64,000 nt of DNA from Sparassis latifolia (GCA_018466975.1 CM031560.1:2356001-2420000), one strand, 5' to 3'; numbered from the stretch's first letter, positions 46,628-58,882 are shown. Numbers and translations are program-made. Notes: generated by a model not told the origin, from the letters alone.

Positions 46628-46740
46628 TGCGGTTTGTGCCGCATTGAGGTCAGATATGACCTGCAGAGTCGTAGGCCCCGCTAACATCCCAGTGGGATGT
46701 ACTGCCGCATGTGCGGCAGTCCTTACTACCAGAGCTGGTA
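46628..46740. repeat. Array of five consecutive short hairpins
   Basis: Within 113 nt there are five exact inverted repeats: TGCGG/CCGCA (46628-46643, loop 6), AGGTCA/TGACCT (46647-46662, loop GATA), ACATCCC/GGGATGT (46684-46700, loop AGT), ACTGCCGCA/TGCGGCAGT (46701-46720, loop TG) and TACCAG/CTGGTA (46727-46740, loop AG). The third and fourth abut. They begin 69 nt after the stop codon of the 2H phosphoesterase gene and probably lie in its 3' UTR. No coding frame explains them. Confidence 0.7.
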
Positions 46741-48881
46741 GGCGTGTTCTGCTAGCGAGTTTACACTTCTTGGAAGCAGTTGTCAATTGCCCCTGGAATT
46801 TTTCTAGCCGATGTAAGATAGTGTGCGTTTGTAGTCCGTTTCGGTGCGTCCGTCCTTCCCGAATTTGTCGCGATACTGTTAGTTATTGTACGTTCTGGAT
46901 CGTGCGTGTTCCACTTGATCGATGCTTGGGTTCCCATCGAAGTTGGTTCTTCTGTGCTCTGTGTTTGACATTTCAGACCATACAGTTACGTTTAGCGACT
47001 CACCAAGGTGGCTCCAATAAATACTGCACTACTTCCCAGCCACTTCCAGCACTTCTTGTCCGAGAACACCAGCAAAGCAGCGCACATCCATTCACTGTGA
47101 CTCGAGGGGAAGCGAACAAGTGTACAACCAGGTTACTAATTCGGCTGCACAGAGATGTGTAGCAGCATCGATACTGCTTTTCCCCACCGCGATGCTCGGT
47201 GAGGTTTACGATATTGACGGCGGTCTGTGTTTCGAATTGGTTACAACTTCGGCGTAACACCTGCGGTACAAAGGCCATGCGCTCCATGGCGTCGCCTCTG
47301 TACTGCCAGTGCGCGTCAGACCTTCGGAGCGCTAAAACAGTGTTTTTGCGACATAAGTATATTCGAGGTAAACAGAAGGTAGCAGCGGATCGCTCACAGA
47401 GGTGTATGTGACGGATGCTCGCAATCGCCTTTTTGTGTCCTAGGAGCAGATAAGTGCCGAAGGTCTACTTCGATTCCGATGTTCATCACCTTCAACTCGA
47501 ATGCCAAGCCAGGGGACACCTTGATATTCCGCATCTATTCGCGTGCTCTCCACACACTCCTTCATTCCCTTACCGGTTCATCGAGGCGAGCGGGACCTCC
47601 AGGAGACTTATCGTTCTATGCTCTAATACGTCGCGTTAATCCCGCAAAGTCCAAGGCGCTAGAGCCCGTCCACTCGAGCCTTCGAAGGACCCCGGCATAC
47701 GCTGCAACATGTCCGATCCGGATGCGGGTAGAAGTGACCCCCAAATCCGGCCAACGTCCGAGACTAAGTGCGGGTAGATACTATGGCCAAATCCTGGCAC
47801 TCCACCCGATCCACTGTGCGTTGGTAGTGCGGACGTTTTTGGACGGCCGGGGACAACCTCCAAGCGCAGGCCTCGGATCCAAGTAAGTGTCGAATGCCCA
47901 TATCTTTAACAAGCATTACGCGTCGCCATGACCGGGATCCTCAAATTTATGCCTCGCGTCCGCTGTCCCTCGATACGTGGCTGTCGCTGAGTCGGAGTCG
48001 GTATGTTTTCCGCTCGCGCGTTCAGGTTGAACCAGCAAGTCTACTACTCTTGTAGTGTTCAGCATTCGAGGTGAGTAGGTTGCGTCTCACCCTCAGGACT
48101 GATATAGAATGACAAGCCCATTCTCCTACATGCGGTATTAGACAGATTGGACGGTGAACGTGTCCTAGACATGTAGCCGCGGCCGTCGGGGTTGTGGCGT
48201 AGCAGCACTCTGACGTGCGACATATGTAGATGCACTTTTCATTCTCGAATAGACTCAGCTTTGGCTTTGCGATGAGTCTTTGCAGGCGTTTGAAAATGCT
48301 TTCATTGTCTTCTCCTTATCCTCGTGCTCGAACACGATCTCACGCAATGAACTTGAAACATCGGATGGCCATTCACTTCAAGTTGTCACACTCTGCGCAT
48401 TTTCCGCTCCGCTCATGAAAAAACTGCAGAGCCAGCTCGAGACATATTGGAGCATATGCCGGGGTCCTGCCTTCGAATGCATGGCGATGAAGTCTCGCTT
48501 CGCCCGCTCTACCCGGCTTTGATCTTATATGCTGTGAGTGGTGCGATTTCGGACCTCAATGTCATGCTGACCATATGTGTTTGTCTATACCTGCGGATAA
48601 ATTCTGTTGGATTTTGGATATCTGTGATTCGAACCATGCGGTCGAGTTGGGTTTCTTGGCTTGAAGTTTGCTTGAAGTTCCAGGAGATTCGGTCGGATGC
48701 ACGGAGCAGTGATGTTCGGGAAAACCAGCATCTTCTTCAGATTTGTCAGATGGAATGGATTCGGTCTATTCGCTGTGATATCTGTTCGACCAAGATTGGT
48801 GCTATATAAGTGGCTCCCGAGCGTTCAGATAACTCACCAAGAGCTTTTGCAAGCCAAACTCATCTCAGTCTCGCTTTCGGG
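46741..48881. other. Gene-free interval upstream of the citrate synthase gene
   Basis: Two kilobases with scattered short frames and no recognised product. The final 80 bp hold a TATA-like element of the following gene. No tRNA found. Confidence 0.45.
48803..48810 (+). promoter_or_regulatory. TATA-like element of the citrate synthase gene
   Basis: TATATAAG lies 72-79 bp upstream of the start codon chosen at 48882. It supports that start over the longer in-frame reading that would begin upstream at this very position. Confidence 0.5.
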
Positions 48882-50401
48882 ATGGATAGCTTTCAGTCCT
48901 GTCAATCTACGGCACATACGGTGAGCACCATCATCATTTTCTTGATTCAGCGTTTAATATGTCTTCAGCGGACGCTTTTCGATGCTGTAGCAGCCAGACT
49001 TCCCTCTCGTCTGAAGCTTGCATCCCAGCTCACCTCTGCGTATGCTGATGCACCCGTTCACAGTATGACTGTTTCGAACGTCATGGGTGGAATGCGTGGG
49101 CTACCCTGCATACTCTGGGAGGTCTCTGGCACCGACAAGGATGGGATCACTTATCACGGTCGCACCATCAGCGAACTGCAGGGCCTTCTCCCATCGTGGA
49201 ACGGATCGAGCCAAGTTTCCCCAGAGGCGATGCTGTGGTATCTCTATACCGCGTCAGTGCCGACACGCGCGGAGCTGGAAGCATTTTCCGCAGACCTTCT
49301 GCGCCGGTCCACACTTCCTGCAGAGGTTGAGGAATTCTGCGACCGTATCTCCTCCGATATCTCGAGCATCGCACAAATGATTATGTGTCTGTCCGTCCTC
49401 GCTCCCTCGTCTAAATTCACCGCGGCGCTCGCGCAAGGTGTGCCAAAGATGCAGCTTTGGCGGTACGCTCTCGAGGACGCGCTCGACAGCACTGCCCGAG
49501 TGCCCATGATTGCCGCGCGCATCTACATCAACAAGTATAGAGAGGGGAAGCATCCCGACGCGCTGTTGGACCCTCGGGTTGACTTAGCAGAGAATTTTAC
49601 CAGACTGATTGGCCGAGTCGGTGACGCCGACTTCACCGAGCTGATTAGACTATACTGGGGACTGCACATGGACCACGGTGCGAACGTTTCTGCACACACA
49701 ATGCGTACGTACACCTTTTACTTCCTGCGTTCCCAGCATGTTCCCGGCCTTGTTTTGATTGTGCTCTTTACAGGCCTGAGCGGCTCCGCATGGAGCGATC
49801 CCTACCTCACGCTTGCCTCCGGCCTGATTTCCGGAACAGGGATTTTGCATGCTGGAGCTATTATTCAGGCCCTGCGCTATAATCAAGGGATGCTCTCTGC
49901 ATTGGGGACCGAGCCCTCCGATGAAGCTATCGAGGAGTATGTCACCAAGACGATTGCAAACGGTTGTGTGGTGCCGGGTTATGGCCATGCATTGCTGCGC
50001 ACTGCCGATCCCCGTTTGGAGCCCATTGTACACTTCCTCAATTGTCGCCCGCCTCAGGAGGACAATGAGGGGGCTGCCATGCTGAGGCTCATCCGCCTCA
50101 CGACTGCGATTGTGCCGGACGTGTTGCGGAAGCATATACCGCGCATGAAGAGCCACGCGCCGAACGTGGATTCGTTGAGCGGGTGCCTCATGTACGCTCA
50201 GGGCCTCGACGTCGATTTCATTCTCCTTGTCATGGCTTGTAGCCGCGGCATGGGATTCATGGCGCAGTACGTTTGGGACAGAGGTGCGTGTATTACGCTG
50301 CGCTGGTTCACGCATGTATTCACTGACCTTCCGTAGCGCTCGGGCTTCCGATTGAGCGTCCATTGAGCATCACAATGGATCAGCTCATGGCACAGTTGTA
50401 G
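48882..50401 (+). CDS. Divergent citrate synthase family protein
   Basis: Exons 48882..48920, 48969..49704, 49774..50283 and 50337..50401 give 449 residues. Family blocks: VSNVMGGMRGLPCILWEVSG, GRTISELQGLLPSW, FTELIRLYWGLHMDHG, NVSAHTM..SGSAWSDPYL, VVPGYGHALLRTADPR and PNVDSLSG, ending LGLPIERPLSITMDQLMAQL. The His in LHAG, the His of PGYGH and the Asp of PNVD correspond to the catalytic triad. Several binding loops depart from canonical enzymes: DHEGGN is shortened to DHGAN, the HPM(T/A)Q block is SSIAQM, and the LHGLANQEVL block reads LHAGAIIQAL. The N terminus (MDSFQSCQSTAHTRTLFDAV) has no evident mitochondrial leader and the C terminus no peroxisomal signal. This is therefore a paralogue of the TCA enzyme, perhaps with a different acyl-CoA (methylcitrate or alkylcitrate type); substrate is inference. 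Confidence 0.85.
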
Positions 50402-51453
50402 ACGATGCCCAGCTCGTTTTCGCCCGCTGATATCGCCTTGTATGATTGTATGAGTCGTCGCGTTGCCTGGGGTATGAGGCTGGTGTATACATGTACTAGA
50501 ATGTCAATCGACTTTTCTGACGAATGGATTCGGCTTCTCGTCCGGTGAATATTGGCATACAGTCAAAGGAACAAATTTGAGTTGTCAGCAGCAGAATAGA
50601 CAACATGGACAAGTGCATTGACATTCCCAATTCCTAGATATGGCTAGCTCAACTTACGAGGGCATTAAACGGCATAACTAGTCGTTGAGCAGTGTGCAAA
50701 GTCCGGGTCAGTACTGGCAAGTTTTCACCGACAATGGCGATGTCCCAGCAAATCCAATTTCATAAGATATATCCTACTCTCGAAGTCTCTAAAGATCCAT
50801 TCGACGATAGACCGTCGATGGTTGACAGAATATCAAGGAACTGTCAAAACATGAGAGCATGGAGGATGTTCAAATCATCCGCTGTGTCTAGTAGTCCCAG
50901 CGCGCTCCGATCAGCACGAGAAGGAGTTTCAAAGAGACTGTGCGACTTACTACCTCACGGCCAAGAAGTGGCTGTGCAGGCCTGCTGGAGCGTTGATGGA
51001 GCGCTAAGGCAGGAACCAAAAAGAAGAATGTAATGGACAGTAGGGGAGGTACTGTGATGTAGCTTAACGGAAGTAATTTGTAGAAGCGTACACCGGTCCT
51101 AAAGCAGTCATGTTTCCGTCATCTACTTGCCCTTGAACTATATTACAAAGGATTATCCGTCATTAAACAGTTACTTAACTCGAAATGTATGCAGCACAAT
51201 GACCGATCAGGAGACACGGAAAAACAGCGAACGATTAGTATGAAGAGTCCTTGCATTACCACGGTACGACAAATATCTATCAGCAGATCGCGAATGAAAT
51301 CGACGGTGTTTGCGCACTTAACCCGCCCGTTCTGCAGCATTTAGGATTCATACGTTCTGATTCCATAGATGAGCAAATGATTTGAGCCAAGATATAATGT
51401 GCGCGCACCACGGGATTTATGTTGACGAGGGGAATCAGATGGAGAGAGAAGTT
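50402..51453. other. Intergenic region between convergent genes
   Basis: About 1 kb with no supported frame; it holds two transcript ends. Confidence 0.5.
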
Positions 51454-52308
51454 TCAATCTTGCTGCACCGGCGTAATGGAGAGGTACTTCTCGAACCAAG
51501 CCAGCGCCTGTTCCTTCGCCCTGTCTCTCGCATCCTTCTTATGTGAGTCGCTCATGTTACCCCGTACTGTCCATCCATGGTTGACTCCCTCATAGACGAC
51601 AACCTCAAAGTCAGTGAAACCCTTCTTCTCCAGAATGGACTTCGTTTCGTCTCCGCGCTCCTTGTTATAATTGTGGTCCGTCTCCGAGAGCGCAAAGCTG
51701 ATCGGCTTGGAGATCCCTTCGAGGTCCGCGGGAAATTTGACGAGAGAGGGGTGTGCAGCGACTGACGCATCGAATGAGGCGTTCATTGTGATTGCATACC
51801 GGCCCCCCCAGCAAAAGCCGATAAAGCCAATCTTAGCTTCCGAATACGTCTGGCGTAGGTGGTTTACGACTTTATTGATCTTTGAGGACTGGTCGGAGTG
51901 ACTGTGGCGCAGGACGAAAGGGACAAGAACGAAAAGGGCAAATGGACGCAAAATCAATCTCTGGAAAAGAGTTGGAGTTTCGTTTACGGGGTCGTTGGAA
52001 GCGAGCGTCCACTGTGGAAGCTCGTAGCCTGTGGGAGATTCGTGAATCTGGGAATGACGCAGGCTTGTGAAACAAAACGAACCATCGAATAAATCTGGGA
52101 TGAGGACGCGGAAGCCGCGGGATGCATACTCGTCCGCGAGCAGCCTTGTATTGTTGAATTTCCAGCCAAAAATGTCTGTACCGAACACGATGATGCGTTT
52201 GGAGGATTCATCTCCAACCGCGTACGCAGATATGCCTTCGAGCGAAATCTCTTGCCCGATTGGTGTTCCGGAGTGTAAAGAGCCAGACACACATTCCACG
52301 CAAGCCAT
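51454..52308 (-). CDS. Dienelactone hydrolase family protein
   Basis: Exons 52308..52083 and 52028..51454 give 266 residues. The 54-nt intron has no stop and is a multiple of three, so the unspliced frame also stays open, but splicing restores PDLFDG-YELPQW. The alpha/beta-hydrolase features are clear: IIVFGTDIFGWKFNNTRLLA, ADEYASRGFRVLIPDLFDG, the nucleophile elbow G-F-C148-W-G-G, SETDHNYNKERGDE with the acid, and EGVNHGWTVRG with the His. Cys as nucleophile is the hallmark of dienelactone hydrolases (type enzyme: carboxymethylenebutenolidase of the chlorocatechol pathway). In wood-decay fungi many paralogues exist with undefined substrates, possibly aromatic breakdown products. Residues 95-120 form a hydrophobic insert common in fungal members. 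Confidence 0.9.
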   Translation of the reverse strand: MACVECVSGSLHSGTPIGQEISLEGISAYAVGDESSKRIIVFGTDIFGWKFNNTRLLADEYASRGFRVLIPDLFDGSFCFTSLRHSQIHESPTGYELPQWTLASNDPVNETPTLFQRLILRPFALFVLVPFVLRHSHSDQSSKINKVVNHLRQTYSEAKIGFIGFCWGGRYAITMNASFDASVAAHPSLVKFPADLEGISKPISFALSETDHNYNKERGDETKSILEKKGFTDFEVVVYEGVNHGWTVRGNMSDSHKKDARDRAKEQALAWFEKYLSITPVQQD

Positions 52309-53533
52309 TTAAGCGGGGTTGGCCTTGAAGAAGGTGCTACGGGTACTATGTGCTGAGCGGACAGAGTGGCACGGACGTGATTCACCAAAGTATATATATC
52401 AATATCAGGGAAGAAAGTGGTCCGTGGTTTCAATCAAGTTGCCTGATTCCGGGGTCACGGTGCTTTCACGAGCATCCAGTGTCCAAACGCGCCCAGAAGG
52501 TCCCAATCAGGCAGTTCTGCGCATCGTGGCATTGAAGCTTCGTTGATTTTGTGCCGAGTTTCTGTTCCTTTTTTTGCGTATCTCTCAGTATTTACATCCT
52601 GAAGCCTCCGTGTCGTCGAAACCGCTAAGGATAGGCAATCACGAGGTGGAGAAGAGCCAATAACCACAAGTGAACTTGAAACTAGCTGAAGCCACCGCTT
52701 CGACCGGGAGCCTGATAAACGACGACACGAACATTCAATTTGTTTCCGGATAATTTTCACATGCTTCAGTCCTTCCTCACATACCATCTATTGATTTGCA
52801 CATGTCCAGATGGAAGCGGATGAGAGACAGTCAGATAACGTCGAGCAATTAAATTGCGATCATATTCGGGCTAGGACTGATCCTTCGGAGGCATGAGCGA
52901 ACTCTATACAAAGGAACGACTCCTCCTTCCTGTCTAATAGAGGCTGGTTAACGAGCCTATGAGCGAACGAAAGGTCAGGAGAATTTTGCACTCTGAATCG
53001 ACGGGCAGAATCCATATATATTTTCACAGGATTTGCCATCCTCTACTAGTCCCCGCAAAACTTTACCCTTTGATTTTCTTTCTATTTGGCTGCTATGGCA
53101 GCGATCACGGCCTAGGGGCGGCTTTAACTTTTCGACCAAGGACAGGTCAATTGCAAGGTAGCCAGTACAGAGTCGTCTTGGTCTAGTGTCCGAGCGATGG
53201 CCTACTAATAGTCTATTTGGGACAGTCTATCTTGCTGTATACAAGGCTCGGTAACGAGAGACCTGCGATCATTAGGGCGCTCTTGGTATCCACAGTCTCA
53301 TGTGTGTGCCGAGTTGAGTTAGACGCTACTCGGTCGGCGCGCATGGCCGCCTGGCTACAGTCATGGAAATAGAAATGATCATAGCACGGGATGTACACAA
53401 ACCGCACAAGGTATTGTACATCTTTACGTCCACGAGCTACGAGACTAATGTATACACAGCCAGAAGCAAAGATAAGATCCTCCCCGTATCGCAGAGCATA
53501 TCCTACATCGGTGGCATCCTCACCAGATTTGAT
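52309..53533. other. Upstream region of the dienelactone hydrolase gene
   Basis: 1.2 kb between the hydrolase start and the stop of the 7TM gene, both on the minus strand. Only the TATA-like element below is recognisable. Confidence 0.5.
52391..52398 (-). promoter_or_regulatory. TATA-like element of the dienelactone hydrolase gene
   Basis: TATATATA 83-90 bp upstream of the start codon at 52308. The motif is palindromic, so its strand rests on position only. Confidence 0.4.
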
Positions 53534-54922
53534 TCATGCCTCTAACATCGACATCCGACCTGCATGATCTCCCACAGCCTCGGTGATATCTCCTTCTCCC
53601 AACGGTAGGGCAGGACACCATTCTGGCGATAGCTGCTTCGCTTCCTGATCCTTCGCTGATCCCACACCACGCAGAGGGAAAGCAAGCGTGAGCTCCGCCT
53701 CTCCTTCCAGCACTTGCGACGTTGAACCGAATGAGGCAAGCCCGACGTCTGACATCGGCCGGAACTGTAGCGGGCCGTCGACGGCAGTAATTGAATCATG
53801 GGAGCTCCTCCGCAATCCCTTGGCGGCGTCGTAGATGCTGAGGTTCAGGCGCATCTGCAAGGAAAGCATGATCGGGACCATGCAAAGCACTGTGAAAGCT
53901 TCATTATAGGGCACCGAGAAACGGATTGCATGGAACGTACGTTGCATGTTTGCTCCCGAGAGAATCTCGAGCGCCTCATCTCTCATGAAGTACAGCACAC
54001 CCGTCACGAAGACAGACATAGGATACAGCAGTCCGGACTCGACCGTGTACGCCAGGAAGCGCCGATTGAAGCTCCCCGTCTCCGGTACAAGGTGTCTTAT
54101 CGAACGTATCGCCAGCATGAGTCGCACGGAGATCATGACGGTGATGATGACATTCGTGAAGAAGCTGAGGATGAAGGCAGTTGGGGCGAACTTCGCAAGG
54201 AGAGGGCTATAGAGGGTCGAGCCTGTAGGCGACGTTCGGTAGGAGTATATCAATCCGATCCATGACACTGGTGGGGGGAACGGGAGTTACTAGAGTATCA
54301 CAGCAGTAAGGTGTATACTTGGACGGACCTATCGTGGCAATCAAAGATATACCAGGAGCGATGATGACTGCCCGACTCCGATGAAAGATGACATAGAGTC
54401 GATGAATCTGTACTCATCGATGAGATACTCATGACGAATATGTGTGTTATAGCCTACCATCAAACCGTCCGAGAGAATCAACGCAACACCATACGCAGCA
54501 TTCTGAAGCACATTCGTGATTTTCCTGCGGTTGTTGAAGTATTGATCGGCAGACTTCCTGCGGAAGAAGGCAACATCGATACTGCGCAGGACTGACACCT
54601 AGTGATATTTCCGTTGAGTACACTTCCACGGCGCTCTGAGACCGAATTTGGGGATCCTTACCAAATGTACTGTACAGAGCAGAAAGATGACAAAAACCAG
54701 ACTGGTACACACCCGTTGGGTTTTGCTTGGGTTCTTCTGTTGGGCGAACAGACAGAGCAGCGTCAACAGTAGGACTATATTGATGCCTACACATAGCAAC
54801 GTTGGCCAAGACGATGAGGTCAGAAACTGAGACGAAGACTTACCATAGAGCAAAGTTTCGTAGAATGCACCGAATAAACGACCCTCTGAGAGTGTGAACT
54901 GTCTCATGGCGAATCTCACCAC
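53534..54922 (-). CDS. Basidiomycete 7TM protein of unknown function
   Basis: Exons 54922..54844, 54786..54662, 54598..54458, 54407..54329, 54267..53941 and 53889..53534 give 368 residues. Seven hydrophobic segments appear in order: FYETLLYGINIVLLLTLLCL, VCTSLVFVIFLLCTVHL, NAAYGVALILSDGLMIHRLY, AVIIAPGISLIATIGVSWIG, FAPTAFILSFFTNVIITVMI, VESGLLYPMSVFVTGVLYFM and LLCMVPIMLSLQMRLNLSIY. The pattern ETLLYG near the N terminus, D-G-L-M-x-x-R-L-Y-V in TM3 and FFTNVI in TM5 match a large, functionally undescribed agaricomycete family that I know only as hypothetical membrane proteins. The cytosolic tail is Ser- and acid-rich. A second Met (54907) could be the start. A receptor-like role is a guess from topology. 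Confidence 0.82.
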
Positions 54923-57797
54923 ATATGGAGAGGAGAGTCAAGCAAGTCTGCAGTCACTGAAGCGCCATCCATGTACCATCCTGGTTTAATAGAGTTTGGG
55001 CATGAATGTTCGCAATAGTTATTTTGACTTGGGATGGAACGATCAGCCAGAAACCGAGTAGACGGAGTGAGCCCTTTGAATTATCTTTCGCTGACCACGA
55101 CGCAGGGAAAGCTTGAGGCTTGTATGAAATCATGCATACTTGCTATTGGGAGTTCGCGAAAGAATGTCCACTGGTAATGCGAGCACCTACGATCGTGCGT
55201 ACATGAGATATCTTGTAACGCACCATGACTACGTAGAAAGCTGGAACAACACCGTCCCGGCGAACAGACACAAAGTAACGCTTGAAGAATGCAAGAAGGT
55301 CAGTTATTCATGATAGCAGTATCAAGATTCCATACAACATACGTCAGACGCTGGATGGATGCCGAAGTATCTGCCGAAGGGCTGGCGCCAGCACACTTAT
55401 TCATCGTTCAGGGCGAAGTAAGAGCGAAGTGTGGTTGACAGAGGCAGCCATAGGAGGGACCTTTCGGGTTTGCCACCTGGCTATGAGACTGTGCCGTTGG
55501 TCACTAAGCTGCAGGACAGTATCTCATGATTGGCAGTGTCCCATTCCGTGCTCGGACATTTCGCATCTCCGAGCTTGTACGTCTGTGCTTCGTCCGCGGT
55601 CTTCTATCAAGCGCACAAGCGATCCTTCGGAGTGCACAAAAAGCACAGGACATGCAAGAACATCTTTCCCTCCGAAGCTGAGCGAGAATCCTCAAGCCAA
55701 TCAGAGATTAGTTTTAATCGGCGGTTGAGCGGAGAGACAAGAATCTGTAAATCCCCCAAAGTCATGTGTGCTTCCGGGAGCGGCGGTTCTGGAAAGCAAG
55801 ATGCTTCTCGCTTGTCAGCTAGGGCAGACGCTGTGGCGAGGAGTGCTCTATGCCAAGAGCCTCAGCATCTGTTACACCACCCGATATGTGGTGGTGTATC
55901 TTGAGTCGGAGCCGTGATATCGCCGATACTGGTCATTGCGAAGTCAAAGTTTTCTCTATGGACTTGATGCTTCGCTGTATTGAAAGGACACGTTCGAATA
56001 TCGACATGGCCGAAAGAATGGCTAACTCAGACTAAGTAATAGCTCTAATTCAGGATTAACTGGAGGACGTACACTTCCCGGGAATGATCTACCAGGGTCG
56101 AATGTTTTTGTTCAGTTTCTCCTATATTCGATGAAACTGGTAGCTACTGAGTATGCTGCAGCTTCTTAGACCTGGGAATGTTGCCGCGGATATTGCTCGC
56201 ATAGAGCATAGACATAATACCTGAGCGATGTTGGCAACGGTCAGTTCAGTGTGATTGCTTACTGCCAGAATGGAGGACCTGCCTCGACATACGTCAGCTC
56301 GCGTTGGAACCGCAACAGCAACTGTTGAAATTTGCGGGAATAAAGAAACAAAGAAACGTATCTGTGAAATTTGGGGCTTCAAGTTGAATGACGCGAGGAA
56401 TAGTCCATGCACGAATTGGATAGCGAAGGGAGTAACAAGGGAGGATCAAGAGCGAGGTTGTGGATGGTTGATAGATGACAGCGAGATGAATCAGATGCAC
56501 GGACGAAATTCAGCAAATGGAGTAACTGGGAGGGAGGGAAGAGAAGTAGGATATCAAAAGTGAGAGAGAGAAAGTCGGGAATTTCAGAACAAAACAGATG
56601 ACACTGAGTGAATGTTCAGTTGAGCCGAAAACAATATCTGTGAACTGACTGGCACAAATTCTCAGATAATTCAAGTGCAACAGCTACATGGAACCTACGT
56701 AGAACACAACGTTAAGCTCTTCTGCGGTTGGCAACTACTATTATACTCAAGGACGTGCTTCGCAACTTGGATCCGGTGCATGCGTTACACTCGAACTCAA
56801 AGTACACTCTGAGATAACTTCTGCGCTGTCGTCGGGTTGACTTGACAGTGTATGTGTTTTTGTGTGGCCTTCAACGGCCTCGTGGACTATTATCCTGCTA
56901 AAATTAGCCTGATCCCGGGAACGTGGCCACATAAATATGTGGTACCACGGTTTCGAACACGGTACGGTCTGGGATGAATCCGCACCAGCTTGTGTCTAAG
57001 ATGCTGCGAGCCAAATAGACGGACTGTGCCAAAGAAATGAGCTGTGGCGACAGAAGCAGCGGCATACACTTCAAACTTTCCCTGCTTCGGCGACGTATTC
57101 ATCTGTATATCATCGGCAAGCCACGACGGGAGAGATTGTTCGATCGTGGCCCATGCAAATATGGCCATTATAGCTTCCGCGGAAACATGCGTAAAAGCCA
57201 GTAGTGAGAACGTCTATGATTTCAACGCAGCACTACATCCGTACAAACCTCCTCAACCGCGTCCAGCCTTGGAGCTTGGGACCTTGAAGGTGTTTAAAAG
57301 TTCCGGGGATAGCTTTACTCCAGAAAGAAGTTGCGGTGGAAACCTACATGGCCAACGTTCTGGCGAGTATGGTAAAACCGAGGCGATTTCGCAAATTACC
57401 GGTGGGGAACCTCCGACACTCGACGGCCCTCGTGCAACAGCGGGCCTGCCACCTAAGAGAACCTCCTCAGAACAACTTGAATGGTACCGCATTGATGTCT
57501 CATTATGCCTGAAATTTTCTCTGAATGGAGGACCCAGAAATGTGTCAGATTCTTAAAGTCTTTGAATTCGGCAACTTCCGTCGAAATTGCTCCTCGGCCC
57601 CCGGGTCGCCCGGGACGCGCACATCGTAAATACTAAATAGCAGACCCTGACAGTCACCCACCCTGGAATTCGCCCCCTCAGTAAGGGATTATTTTGTAGT
57701 CTGCTTTACACGAGAAAAAATTAAGCTCTAGTAAGTAATCGTAAGCGCATTGATTTGGATGAGGTCGCACAGAAGACTATAGATCCACGACCTTAGC
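54923..57797. other. Gene-poor interval with degraded sequence
   Basis: Nearly 3 kb with no intact gene I can support. A P-loop relic lies at 55690-55908. A 170-codon plus-strand frame at 57044-57556 has no recognisable motif and is probably fortuitous. Confidence 0.4.
55690..55908 (+). pseudogene. Possible P-loop NTPase fragment with frameshift
   Basis: NPQANQRLVLIGG ends one frame. About 70 nt later another frame reads GSGGSGK (Walker A-like), and a one-base shift is then needed to reach MLLACQLGQTLWRGVLYAKS and YVVVYLESEP. The order strand, P-loop, helix, strand fits a P-loop NTPase such as the mitochondrial ribosomal protein mS29 (DAP3). The frame change and the lack of sequence before and after make an intact gene unlikely. 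Identification is weak. Confidence 0.25.
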
Positions 57798-58882
57798 ATG
57801 GTCCTCACAGCGGGGGATATTCCTCTGGGGACCGGACCACCCACCCGCGAGGAACTACTCGTTTATTACCCTGCGAAATTTACCTGGAAGCAGTTAAAGA
57901 CGTTCGTCAATTCGGGGTAGGTCCAGAAGTTATTCCTAATCACCCTTCTACCCCATTCTCACCTCTGCCAAGTGATCTCCGGCTGCTCCAGCGGGACAAG
58001 AAACTGCACGTTAGATTCTCAGAATATATGAAAGGTATTCAAGCGCAGTATGGGTCCACGGGTATTTCCCTTCTCTGCGTCTACAAGTGTATTGTTGACT
58101 GTGGGTGTGCGCAGTAAACTACCTTCTCACCAAGCGTTTGCGGTGGGGAGAACCTGATAGGCAGTCGCGCCTTTGCTCTCTACGAGACGAAGATCATTCT
58201 GTACTTGATGGAGTGGACAGCGATTGTAACGAGACCTCCACCGAGCTTCCGATCATTTCCGCCGACGCGCCCGATCATTTCACCGCGGATACCCCCCCGG
58301 AGCTGATCAGTATCATTATGAACGATTGGCCGTACTCCGGTAAGCTACGTCTCGTCTTTCCACGGGCATGCTCTACTCACATTTGAACAGTACCTCCGGA
58401 GGTCGAGCACATTCTCATCTGGACGCGTCTTCCCCTCCTTCGTCCGTCGATCCCGCCTTCCATTGCGTCTCACCTGCTAGAATACGGATTGTGGGGCTTC
58501 ACAGGCAACATGGAGCCCCCGCCTTCACCGAGCACGCTCCCAGAGTGTCTGCCTGCACTTGCAGATTGGAACTTCACTCCAGACAACATTGTGCATCCTC
58601 CTCCGAGGACGGAAAAAGAGGAAGCTCTTCTTCGTGAGACGATAAATGAAATCTCGGAGTTTGTGCGACGGAAGTGGAAGGAAGCTGAGTGGGAGACGGC
58701 ATGGTTCGTGAATCCTTCGGTATGTGGGAACATACATGATGCGGTGCCAGAATTGAATTTCCTTGGTTTTAAAACAGAGATGGCAGAGTGTTCCGGGTTT
58801 GGCACATATACACGTCCTTGCAAAGCATAAGCCCTCCGAGGAGATAAATTCCTCTGACAAAATCTCACGCAAATATATCTAA
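57798..58882 (+). CDS. DUF3605 protein (N-acetylglucosamine-induced protein 1-like)
   Basis: Exons 57798..57916, 57973..58061, 58115..58339, 58391..58719 and 58778..58882 give 288 residues. The domain pattern is that of DUF3605: RDKKLHVRFSEYMKG, then QYGSTVNYLLTKRLRW, then NDWPYSVPPEVEHILIWTRL, then LWGFTG, then AWFVNPSRWQSVPGLAHIHV. Using the last intron is decisive, because without it the frame ends shortly and the WQSVPGLAHIHV block is lost. Related ascomycete proteins were described as induced by N-acetylglucosamine; the biochemical activity is not known. The conserved His, Trp and Asn residues suggest an enzyme, but that is inference. The protein should be soluble, with no signal or membrane segment. 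Confidence 0.85.

Noticed and set aside
48620..48650. tRNA-like GGTTCGAATC string (minus strand)
   Set aside because: The T-loop-like decamer is not accompanied by an A box or by a foldable cloverleaf in the surrounding 100 bp.
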